Assembly: GCF_000003815.2 (NCBI RefSeq)
Contig: NC_049982.1
Coordinates: 19,256,918-19,320,917 of the forward strand
DNA length: 64,000 nucleotides
Direction: 5' to 3'
Source of the DNA: Branchiostoma floridae
Taxonomy: Eukaryota; Chordata; Leptocardii; Amphioxiformes; Branchiostomatidae
Shown here: positions 48,199 through 59,548 of the stretch, one piece after another
Layout: the number at the start of each line of letters is the position of its first letter
Numbering within the stretch: the first letter of the stretch is position 1
Made by a program: the position numbers and the translations under genes
The notes under the pieces: generated by a model
What the model saw: only the letters and a program-made list of their open reading frames with translations
What the model was told of the DNA's origin: nothing
The model's database searches: none

Positions 48199-51100
48199 AA
48201 AACAGAGATAGTGGGAAACACCGGAAGGTAGGCACAAAAGGGTGTCCGAAGGAACCCCCTCCCACCGTCGGTGTTTCTCGTCTGCTATCCCCGACAGCGG
48301 CGGTGCCAACACCCGACCAAAGCCAAAGGTAAACGTGTTTCTGATGTTTCCTAGATATTATCGGTTGTGCTGAAATAGCGACTGAGCATCACTGTTCGTA
48401 GGAGTGCTGCACAGTCTGAAAAGCTTGTTGTAGTTTGTTCAAGGAGCTTTTATATCAAGGAGCTTTTATATCAGATGGATCTGATATAAAAGCTCCTTGG
48501 TTTGTTGAAACAAGGATAAATGTGCCTTGGTACGTTGAAAGTGAAAGCATATTATGATACTTATACTTTAATGGTGCAGGGAAAGGGGGAGTGTATGTGT
48601 TGGAGCGGTCCTATTAAAATACACTGCATATGTGCTGTATTGCAAAAGTAGGGGCATGTTGATGAAAGCTAAAATTATAGGGGGGATAAATTATAGCCGC
48701 AAGGGAGGCTGCCTAAAGAAATCACTGCTTGGAGATTAGGTCAAACTCTGACATTAACAGTTTACCATCTTACCATCTGTGTAGGGAATTGTGTACAGAT
48801 CTACCTCAACAGATCCATTTGTAAATCTGGCTTTTGAAGACTGGTAAGTAAAACTCTTTTAAAAGTCTTTTTCATTCAGTGAGTGAATGAGAGGTGATGA
48901 GTGAGCGAGAGAGTGAGTGAGTGAGTGAGTGAGCGAGCGAGTGAGCGGGTGAGTGAGCGAGTGAGCGAGTGTGTGACTGAGTGAGTGACTGAGTGAGTGA
49001 CTGAGTGAGTGACTGAGTGAGTGACTGAGTGAGTGACTGAGTGAGTGACTGAGTGAGTGACTGAGTGAGTGACTGAGTGAGTGAGTTAGAGTAAATGGGT
49101 GGGTGTCAGGAAGTAAGTAAGTGTGAGTGAGTGAATGAGAGGGGATTACTAAATATAACAACAGTCTAACCACATTTCAGGTTATATGAGAACCAAGACT
49201 TTACAGACACAGATATTCTGCTACTCTGGAGAAATGAGCCTACAGTAAGTACACTTCTGTTCAGGGAAGACTTAGTAAGGAATCAAAGACATATATGTAG
49301 CCATATCTCTTACATTTAATCTGTATGATTTCATATCTTTTTAATAAGCCATGTCATCATTCTACTTATAATTCTATTGAAGTATCAATTGAAAGTGAAG
49401 ATGATAGAATTAGACATAACTATTACATCAACATGTTAATTGGTGATAACACATTTCTCATCTTTCAAATGGTTTTCTGTACAAGATTTCCTCTGTGATC
49501 CCCAGGTTGTGATTGGTCGCCACCAGAACCCATGGTCTGAGTGTAAAGTGAAGAGACTGCAGGAGCTGGGGATCCACCTGGCCAGGAGGAGGAGTGGAGG
49601 GGGAACAGTCTACCATGTAAGCCTAAGGATGTCAGCTTATACATTTTCAATTTTGAAATCATCTTTAATATGTAGTTCTTAAAGAAAGGAGGGTTCTATA
49701 ATGTGTAAAATTTTAATGCTGCCATGGACAAAGAAAAAAAAAATACCTCTTGTTAAGGAACAGCCATGCTGAGTGTAAGATATTTTTCATCCCCAACAGG
49801 ACTTGGGAAACCTGAATGTGACCTTCCTGACCTCCAGAGATACCTACAGAAGGAAGCAGAACCTACAGGACCTGGTGACAGCACTAAAGGGGAGGTGGCC
49901 TAGTCTGGACCTGTCTGTCAACAAGAGGGATGACTTAGTACTCAATGATACATACAAGGTGCAACCTGTAGAAAATGATACACACATTGTTAATGAATTT
50001 GTGATTGATTAGCTTATGATGGAAAGAGAAGAGACTTAGTTTCAGAAAGGAGTTAGAAGAAAATGCATTCCCTGAGATTAGTTTTTCAAACATCTGTGTC
50101 TAAAAGATTTTCGCTCTTTGCTGTGTAGCTGTCAGGAACTGCTGCAAAGCTGGGCCGTAAGACGGCCTACCATCACTGTACCTTACTGTGTGATGTCAAC
50201 ACACAGGCTCTGAAGGACGTCCTCGTGTCTGGATTTGTGAGTCATCCATCTATGTTGCTTTTCATTGCTTTTTCCAAACAACATTTATGTAATGACAAGA
50301 ATATTAGATTATCTTGTTTCTTCATATAGCATATGGCTTTCAGACCTCCTAAAATATAGCAAAGTAAAGTGACCACCAGACCAAGGTAACCACATTCTCA
50401 GTCCCTAGAAATTTCAACACAAGATTTAACTAAGGACAATCTGATTAATGTTACTGTGATAAGCATTGTTTGGCAACTCCATTTTACCTTTTCATTGCCT
50501 GAAATGGTTACACAAGTTACCAGCGTGTGGTCACAATAATAATTGGGGGAAATTGTTTTTGCCAATTTGCGTCTGTTTGTTTGCTGTGTCGTTTTTGCCA
50601 TCTGCAATTGTTTACTCAATCGGAAGTAGGTAGAGTAATGTACAGTGTCATCACCGAGGGATAGTACTTTACAGTCTCAGATAAAGGACATTTGAGAGGG
50701 ACCCTTGGTCTGGTGGTAACCTGTCCAACGAGTTCACTTGTCTATAGTGACCAGTGGCACTGACCACTCTTGCTCAGTTCCTTTAGTGGTCGCCTTAGGC
50801 TAGTTTGACTACTAGTATATTATATAACACAGGTAATTTGTTGTCTATGATTCAGGATGGCTTGGAGACCACAGCCACTGCAAGTATACGCTCAGAGGTC
50901 ATAAACCTAAAAGACGTGGACACTTCCATTGACACTAAGGTTTTAGGGGACACCATAGCAGAATATTTCATGACAAATCATCAAGGGCAGATGGAACAGG
51001 TGGGCTACAATTTCTTTGATCTGTTATTTTTACTTGCTTTTTTTTTAGAATCTTTTATGAAACAGTTTGGCTCAAAGTACACATGTACCTTTGAATTAAT

Positions 51101-52554
51101 TAATTTGAAGTAAAGCTTTAATAGTCAACATAACCAAATTAAGCATCAGTTCAAATGGTTTGAAAATAGAAAAAGGTATCATAATGTACCAGCTGTACTG
51201 ATATAAAATGTCCTTCTTGCCGAGATGGTGTTGAAGAAAAATATCATTTTCTATAACATTTTGTATCATGTACAACTGTCAAGCGATAAAGTTTGTTCAT
51301 TTATTCATCTCCAATCAACACAAAAGATTGCATGTCCATTTTTCCACAGGTATGTGATGTGGACCCCACCAGTGAGGCCTTATACCCAGGTGTTGGCAAA
51401 ATTGCAGAAGAGCTGAAGGTAGGGTGATGTGGTGTGGAATGGGTTTAGCTAATCTCTTCCTTCAAAGCTATAGCCTAAAGTCTTAACTGCTAAATGCTGA
51501 TAATATTGTAAATATTGGTCAATTGGATCAGTCATGAACATTGTGATTCACACAAGATATTGTATAATGGACTGGAACTACATGTATAACTTGCTCAGCT
51601 AATGAACAACTCCAGAATAAAGAACTTGGGGAGCATACTAAAGATGGGGTTTGTGTGAGGTAGAAGTGTTTTATATTAAAGTTTGCCAAGCATGGAAGTA
51701 ATGTATCAATCTTTCTATTTCTGTTCCAGTCTTGGGAGTGGGTTTATGGGAAAACACCTCCTTTCAACATCTGTTTGAGAAAACCTGTCAATGGATTAGC
51801 TGTGGTAAGCTGCATGTGCACACTTTCCATTACATATATGTGTATATTTGACATTAACCTATATTGAATTTTGTCATATAAAGCAAGCCACTTACACATG
51901 TTGTTTCTCTTATTGATTTTATGTTACTCTCAGAAATGTAATAATTAATAACACATTTCCTTTATTGTTTTACCCCAGCCCCTAGGTGTGTACATGAAGG
52001 TAAAAAAGGGAGTCATAGTAGACTCTTACATGGAGTGTCCCTTACTGTGGGTGTCAGAGGGAGTCATCCAGGATATAGGGTATTCCATGAGAGGTAGATT
52101 ATGTTTTACATTTATCTGAAGGGTTCCACAAGGCAGCACTGGGGACCTGTACTGCTCACTATCATGGGGAATGTTATTTTACATTCATGTTTCATTGTAG
52201 CACCCTTGCAAAGATTTGAAGGGAATGGTGGTTGTAATGTTGGATCCTAGATTTTCTTAGCTGTAAGTATTTGTGATTGGTAATATCTAAAACCCATGAC
52301 TGCATGACATCTTCTTATAAAAATTTGCAATTGAAAATTGGTTGAAAGGTCCTTACATATAAATAAACAGTGCATTTAGTGAGTTCTGTCATCAACTACA
52401 TATATTGTATATTGCCCATACAGGAAGAAGATTCCGTGCAGTGGACGTTCAGGCAGGGCTGGAGAAGTCTTTACAATCTTACAGGAGAATGTCAGATGAC
52501 GAGCGACAGTTTGCTGAGAGACTCGGTCAATTTATTGTTGACAAACTTGTATAA
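48199..52554 (+). CDS. LIPT1: LIPT1, second copy, 5' end missing and frameshifted
   Basis: Exon 1 survives only as 48199-48328. Exons 2-11 are 48785-48843, 49181-49244, 49506-49616, 49800-49958, 50129-50236, 50856-50999, 51350-51418, 51730-51804, 51979-52093 and 52424-52554, all the same lengths as copy 1 and in frame. Protein changes noticed are Asn to Asp in exon 3 and His to Gln in exon 5. Exon 1 lacks one A and one T relative to copy 1 (GGGAAACACC for GGGAAAACACC, AAGGTAGG for AAGGTTAGG), so the downstream frame meets a TAG at 48209. The loss is in the predicted targeting leader and right beside a gap; both deletions are in homopolymers, so sequencing error is as likely as a real lesion. 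Confidence 0.85.
48457..48498. repeat. Perfect 20-bp inverted repeat, 2-nt spacer
   Basis: AAGGAGCTTTTATATCAGAT (48457-48476) is followed by GG and its exact reverse complement (48479-48498). A further direct copy of the first 16 bases lies at 48441-48456. It is in LIPT1 intron 1 of copy 2 only; copy 1 has just AAGGAGCTT there. Confidence 0.95.
48877..49140. repeat. GTGA microsatellite, second copy
   Basis: This is the counterpart of 21255-21758 but about half as long. Its core is a different 12-bp unit (GAGTGAGTGACT repeated about nine times), and only one higher-order block remains. Confidence 0.95.
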
Positions 52555-52720
52555 CGATGAAAAATATCTGTGCTCAATTTTTGTAAACTTGTAGATGATG
52601 GACTGTGACATGCTGAAAAATTAAAGGCAAGAAATTCAACACAATTTGGGAATGAATGGTGCCTTAATTCATGTGAATCTGTATGTTTCCTCTGGTGCCT
52701 AAGCTTGTTGCTGGCTTGGA

Positions 52721-52812
52721 TTCCAGCCGCAATATAGCTCCCGAGTCTCTTCTCTCCTCTTCACAATTACGAAGAGGAGAGAAGAGACTCGGGAGCTATA
52801 TTATGGCTGGAT
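52721..52812. repeat. Long hairpin, second copy
   Basis: Perfect arms at 52731-52762 and 52771-52802 with the same 8-nt loop as at 25434-25525. Both arms are unchanged between copies. Confidence 0.95.
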
Positions 52813-53630
52813 ACAAGGCTACCTGTTGCTATGTGGAGAAAGCATTTTTGAAACAAATCTTAATTCATTTTAAGGAAATAGCATTTGTTGCTATGATGCA
52901 ATCAACTTCATGCACAGTGACTGAACAACATGAGGCTACGACCTACGTGGGCTGTTAGTTGAGCACGTAAAACTGCCCATAAAACAAAGTCAATCAGCCA
53001 ACCCTCTAAATTATTTGGTACCGTATCTCTCAAATTATCTTCATGTGGTGACGTCAGCTAGTAAGTGCGTACATCAGCAGTCCTGATCTGGATTGCACAC
53101 TGTCTTTACAGTTACAATGTACTCATTCTGACTTACCCAGTTCCACCAATACAAAATACAAGTTTCTCCAGGCAATTCCAAATGACAAGATCTAGAGTGA
53201 CCACTAACAATGGAACAACACAATCACTAGCACATTGTATTACAAGACAAGAAATGTTTCCGTGAACAGTTCATATGAAATACAATAATGGCTGCAGTCT
53301 CATCACCAATCACAGATAACTTAATAATCGCAAAGGATATATTGGCCAGCACAAGGCTACTTGCTTCAAATGCAGTATAATATATATATATGGATTAACC
53401 AAATTACTGAAATATCGTGTACAGTGTACATTTTATGCTCAGCCTGGTATTAAACAATCAATACTTGATGACCATGATTAAACCATGAGATGCACGTCAA
53501 TTGGTGAGAAAAATGCAAGCAAACACGTCATCATACCGGTGTATACTAACACATCAGGTGAGCGGCACACACTGACTGAGCTGACTGTATCAAGATTCAT
53601 CCAAAAAGCCACGTTTCAACACACACAATC

Positions 53631-54725
53631 ATGGCAGAGGTGGGTTCAACACAAAGTTTTTGACATTTGTTCATCAATAAGAATGTTGTTTTGCAAATTT
53701 CTTGAACAAACAATCTCAAAACACTGGCTTTAACAAGCCAATAAGGACTTAAGTGGAAATGGGGAGGACAAAAAGAAGCTAAGATATAACGTTATAAAGT
53801 GTTTCTTGTTTGATACTTAGATGTAGCAGTCTGCATTGTGTGGAAAAGTAGATTGTTCAAGAAAGGTACATTCGGTTGTGCTGTTCAAAAAAGCAAACTT
53901 ATAGATACTGGAATCCTTCCATGGGCCTGTTTTTAACGACAGGCTGCAGAAACATCACAGGAAATACAGGTAGTGCCAGAAGAGCCATCTGCAGAAAAGC
54001 CAACAGACAATCCACAGGAAACATCCCAGGAGACGCAGCAGCAGCCAAAGGCCTCAGGAGGAGCCAGTGGTGGACTATTTGACCTGATAAAGATGCTCAA
54101 AGGCTCGGAGGGCAAGTCCAAGACCAAAGTGAGTACTAGTGATAATGATTGCACAAAAAACAACCTTGACCTCAACGGGGTCTCAGCATATTTTCCTGTT
54201 GTCTATACCAAGAAATTGATGAATCTATTATACACAATTTATTTTTGAGAAGAAAGCAGCATGTCAACCAGAGAATGGCATGTATTCCATTATCATAGTT
54301 TTCTACAGATGGAAAAATATGGTATGTTCTGAACCCTTAGGAAGCAAACGGAGAACCTGACAAGTACTCAAAGAAGATGCTTGAAAAGAGTCGGGCAAAG
54401 AAGAAGAAGCAAGAGAAAGTAGGTGCCTTTTTAGAATCATTTATCTATTGGGATTTTTCAGATCATTCTGTCCATATCTTCATTTTCAAAAAACTATATT
54501 TTTGCTTTGTTTTGAAGCAGTCGTTCCTAAAAATATTCTTCAAACTTTATGAACAGCTGAACACATAGATATCAGATGCTTCTTACATATGACTGTTGTT
54601 TCTATTATTTGTTGGAATGTGAAGACAGAATTTTACTAAATATATGTTTGTTGTGGGTTCAGGCAGCTGCAGAGGCTGCAGCAGGAAAGATTGACCATGG
54701 AGGTTGGGAGAGCATCTTGCGATGA
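53631..54725 (+). CDS. Small charged protein, second copy
   Basis: Exons 53631-53639, 53943-54128, 54341-54418 and 54663-54725 match copy 1 with no length change and no coding difference that I found. A CA insertion lies just before the ATG. Function unknown, as for 26342. Confidence 0.65.
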
Positions 54726-56906
54726 GGCCCAGCTGGGCAGGACTGTTAGGTTTTTCGCCTGTCGCCATGAAGTCTTACAATAATATACGTACGATTCCCT
54801 CTTACGAGTCATTTTGGTAGACCTGCTCAAATCAACATTGTGTTAACTTTATGATTTGCACCAGCATATCTGGTTTCTGGTAGGCTGAAGGATTGCAAAA
54901 TTGCACATAAATTCAAGATATGTTGTAAGACACATATCATATCAGAGAGACAATATTATATGCTAGAACCAGTTTGATTCAACATTTCCGCAGTGTTCAT
55001 ATCTCTGTAACAAAATTATTTTCTGTCCTCTCCGTTACAGCTACAAAATATTTTCAATCGAGTACTGTATGCATGGCCAACATTGTTCTCATTTTATCTT
55101 AGCTTTTATGACTGGAGCTGTGTAATGTGGCTGGCACACATGCATCGTAAAAAGAACACCAATGAATGAAACTAGTATATTGTTTTGTACATTGCATTAG
55201 TTTTTAAAGGACATCTTGTATGATAATGAACATTGAGTCTAACATAGCCTACTAAATTTCTTTTGTTGAGGGCTACTCATTCTTCCACACAGTTGTTCTG
55301 TGGCCTTAAATATACCTGCATGGGAGAATGAGGGCTTACTGTACATGTGATATTGTCAGGCACTGATGTCACATCCGTTCTTTAATTTTGCATGTTAACA
55401 TATGACATACTAGTAGTAAAAATGTATCGCATTAATGGATCTTGAGTCATTTGATAGACAGAAATGAAAAGGCTCAGGTGTGAACTGCCCCGTTACCATA
55501 CAATTGAGAGCTCAGTGCTGTCTCTACAGTGCTGGGAGTGTAACGTTAACCTGCCTGTCCAGTTCATTAGGGTAGGCAGGGGGATTTTTATGGGGTTGGA
55601 TTAGGTAAACTCAAAAGTCCGACTGAAAAGAGAGGCTGACCATGTTAAGGTGTAAACTGTAAAGGATGAATTGGAAACCAAAATTGTATTCAAGATGTGA
55701 AACAATGCAATTTGAAACGCCCCTCACACACATACATGTATCATATGGTCCTATAAAAAAACATCGTAAGGCAAAATCAAAGAGAAGCTAAGCTTAAGCT
55801 TTTATTCCCTACTGTAAATTTCCACAATCCTCAAATTCTTAATGTATGGGCCATATATAGCTTGATTGAAATATTTTACGACAAGCCATGATATGAGTCA
55901 ACTTACATGTACATCTAAAAGCAGGTTTGGGCTACATTAAGGCACTTGTTGATTAAGTCCCCTCTTTAAGTCCTAGCCATCCTTAATTCATTTAACACAA
56001 TTGCTTCATCCCCACATTTTGCAACACAGCTGTGTAAGAGTTATTCAACAAATTGGATATTCTTGGAGATGTGAACTTGGAGGTGCTCAAGGTCTGATGA
56101 TGAGAGAGATGAGCGGAAAGCTTTGAATGTGATTTTGCTTTCAACTGTAATGCAAAATAAAAGGAAAATTGAGAAAGAATTTGCCTCTTCAGTGTGACAG
56201 ACAGAAAATATGACAAGCTGTGCTGTTTTTTTTTAACATTTTATCCATGCTTTCAGCTGAGCTATCAGCATAAGTTGGTCCAATGGAGATCTTTCTAGTG
56301 ATCTAATATTGACAACATTGCCATTTTGAGGTAATACATTGTATATCCAAAATGTAGATCCTTTATGTGTTAAAAGAAATATCTGACAAATTTGTAGAAT
56401 TTTATTGCTAAATAAATGTAATTCTGATCTGATATTTCAACAACATTTACAGACAATTCACAGTAACTATCATCATAAGGTTTAACTTTCAAAGCATTGC
56501 CAAACTCAATAACAAAAACAGAATAGAAAGCAGCATAATAGACTACCTCATTGATGACTTATTCTTGTACACAAGAATCACTTTAAAGAAAATATTCTTT
56601 GTGTCAAGGACATAATACAATGTCTATGATATTATATAATGTACTATCTGTATCTGTATCTATATAGCCGGTATAACCGTTGTTCGGTGTAACACACCAG
56701 CTTTGTAGACACGCAGCTGGTTATACATGTATTACACCAAACGATTAAGTCTTGTAGAACATGAAATTTAATCTGTCCAACTTAACAAAAGACGGCATTG
56801 ATCAAGAAAGCAGAGCTGCTTGGTCATGTTTCTGTTGTAGTTCACCCAGTTGTGTTTGACTGTTGTAGTGGAAATGTTGTTTTGTGGCCTGGACAGTCTT
56901 TGGTCC
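54726..56906. other. Convergent 3' region, second copy
   Basis: Homologous to 27437-29642. Substitutions and indels are noticeably denser after about 55700 than in the LIPT1 part of the block. No extra gene is seen. Confidence 0.45.
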
Positions 56907-58455
56907 TCACTCCAGCTGGGCCACCTCGTGGAGGTAGGCAGCCAGCAGTTTGGTCTGTAGGAGGAAATGTCGACATGTTAGTGCTTGTCCAAACAGCAAA
57001 TCATGTCTATGATCATAAAGAAAAGAAGCGAGAATCATTGTCCGTTTGAAATCATACAGGTAAACATGATGTGGGGCTTTTTGTTTCAAATGCAAACCTA
57101 CATGACCAGCTCAGGTAAAAATAAACAATTTCTGGTAAAGAAATGATCTCAGTTTTGGGGCAGAGGTTGAAATCTTGGTTTGAAAATTAATGACAAAAAA
57201 GCTATGATTACAAAAAAGTAAATACTTTCTTGAAATAGCAAACAAACAGATTTGTAAAGACCTACAATATGTTGTTTTTCAAGATTAAAAATCTGATGTA
57301 CGTTAGTTGTACTATAACCATTTCAATTTATTTTTATTAAGCAGCTGTGTTTTATGATCTATTTGCCATGTAACCTTTACTTTAAGACCTACCCCCATAA
57401 TATAGTTTTTCTTGTTGAACTTTTCGTTCTGGGAATGAGCCCCATCATCGCATGCACCCATTGGGAGAAGCATCACGTTTTTCCCCGTCACGTCCGCAAA
57501 TGTCAACGTCACTGGAATACTACATCCATCCCGAGTCAAATCTGGCTCCATCCCCCAAACTAATAGATGAAATAGAGAACACACATATCAATAAAGGCAT
57601 GACTACGTACCCCTTGGATGTAGTTCTTCCGATCAAATTTCTCGTTTTGGGAGTGTGCGCCGTCGTCACAGGCACCCATGGGCAGAAGCATAACGTTCTT
57701 GCCAGTGACCTCTTGGAAGGTCAAGGTCACAGGGATACTCCCACCCTCGCGAGTCAAGTCAGGCTCACAGTTCCAAACTGTTCACAGGGTGGATCAGAAG
57801 GTATTTCAAAATCTTCATTGAAATTGTGACCTGCATCTATGTACATTTCAAATCAGCATATTCTGAGAGCACTTGAGGACAAAGATTTCACTATTTGACA
57901 TATCTGCATATTCTGAAATGAACCAACCAAGGTTAAAAATGTTATATGATAGGATCAGGCCAAAAGTTTGTAACTAGAATTACTTGATCATCTGTGGCAC
58001 AGATGCCCTACCTGCTGAAAAATACAGATTTAGGAATGACCTCTAATGAGACCCCTATGATATTTTGTTAAAATGTATGACGTGGTATGTAACTCACCAG
58101 TCTTGGTTGCCTTGCGCCCAGCGATGTAGTGAGGATGGTTGAAGTCACTCACCCACGGCTTACCCCCATGCCCCATGGTGACACTGGAACCAAGACAAAA
58201 TAGAAACTGAAAACTGCAACAGTTTTTATAAGAAGACAAGTTCATCCAGCAACAAATGTTATAAAAGAATGGTTTTAACTGAAACAACTGCTTTTAAAAA
58301 ACCTGGCATTTTGCCAATGTTTGCGTGTGTGACATTCTTTTCTAGTTATTAGAATGTCATATAAATAGAACAGAGTAACTAAACCTGATATTGGCGCATG
58401 GAGAGATTCACATATGTGCCTGAACTGAAAAAAGAAAAAAAAAAGTTGAAAAAAA

Positions 58456-58527
58456 TCTACCTCCCCGGATTCGAACCGGGTGCATTGGTTTAGAATGCGT
58501 AAACTTTACCACTGCGCTAGTGCGAAC
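58456..58527 (-). mobile_element. tRNA-derived SINE head or tRNA pseudogene
   Basis: On the minus strand there is an A box TAGCGCAGTGG, a T-arm CCCGG-TTCGAAT-CCGGG with B box GGTTCGAATCC, and a T run just after, as Pol III genes have. The anticodon arm GCATT-CTAAACC-AATGC pairs, but the acceptor ends do not, so this is not a working tRNA. It lies in a stretch of about 380 bp (58280-58662) present only in copy 2, which fits a SINE insertion. Confidence 0.6.
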
Positions 58528-58629
58528 ATGTTGAAGAAATGCCTGTTTTAACAGGTATACAAATGTTTGGCATGGATTGAACAGGTCCGTTCATCTCAAC
58601 ATCACAACGGCGACTACACTGGCCAGAAG

Positions 58630-58658
58630 GCATTTTGCGACTGCAAGTCGCAAAATGC
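58630..58658. repeat. Perfect 13-bp inverted repeat
   Basis: GCATTTTGCGACT, GCA, then AGTCGCAAAATGC, near the right end of the copy-2-specific insertion. It may be part of the mobile element. Confidence 0.9.
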
Positions 58659-59548
58659 AAAAAAGGACAAACCTGACTGGGAAAAAATCCATGCATTGCT
58701 GTATCAATATTCCTTACATATTTCCAAACTGGAGCTTGGCCTGGCATTATAAAAGAGGGGACAAAAATGATATACAAGTTAAAAAACAGCTATGACCATA
58801 GTTACGTGTATATTTCTTGAAATAACCACTGTTACGTTTCGTTCCCGCAAATAGCCTGGCCTGGCCCCAGTTTGGACATGTGACTGCAGCCGTACCTGAT
58901 CTGGTTAGGGCTGCCGCTGTCCTTGTGCAGCTTGTTGATGTAGTCCACTACACACTTCTCCACCTGGTCAGGCAGCATGTCTGGCACCAGGCGCAGGGAG
59001 AACTTCCCAATCACCTTCCGTGGGATCACAGTCTTGGCACCAGCACCGTCAAACGAACCCTCAATACCTGCAGTCATGGGAAACGGAAATCTGATCAACA
59101 ATGTCAATGATTGGCTCGTGTAAACTCTACTCAAAACTTTTGTTCATCTTTAAGCATCAGATCCCTTTATTACAACATAATGATACATGTATATGTCACC
59201 ATGTACCATCTTCTCCATACTGCAGTAATTACTATTTACAGTAGTGTTGGCCATATGGTCCACATACACAGAGTAACTCAATCAGAAAAGATCCAAATGT
59301 CATTTTCTGTTTTTGTAAACATTTGTTATGCTTTCATTTACAATATAAGGAATTTGTATTCAATCTAACTGGACTGTACCATGCAGGGAGAGGGTGGGGA
59401 ACCTCCAGCGGTGCATGAGGATCTTTGCCTTGGTGTCGTGCAGGAGACGTTTGTGTCCAAGGTCTGCCCTGTACGTCTCCTGTTCAGAACATACAAATTG
59501 TACAATTTAGGTCAAGGTACAGTCTTTAAAGCAAAGTCAGATGGTACC

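Noticed and set aside
47696-48312. Long open frames through the 414-N gap
   Set aside because: They consist of unknown bases and have no meaning.
58456-58527. Functional tRNA gene
   Set aside because: The T-arm and boxes are good, but the acceptor stem does not pair and the anticodon loop is abnormal.
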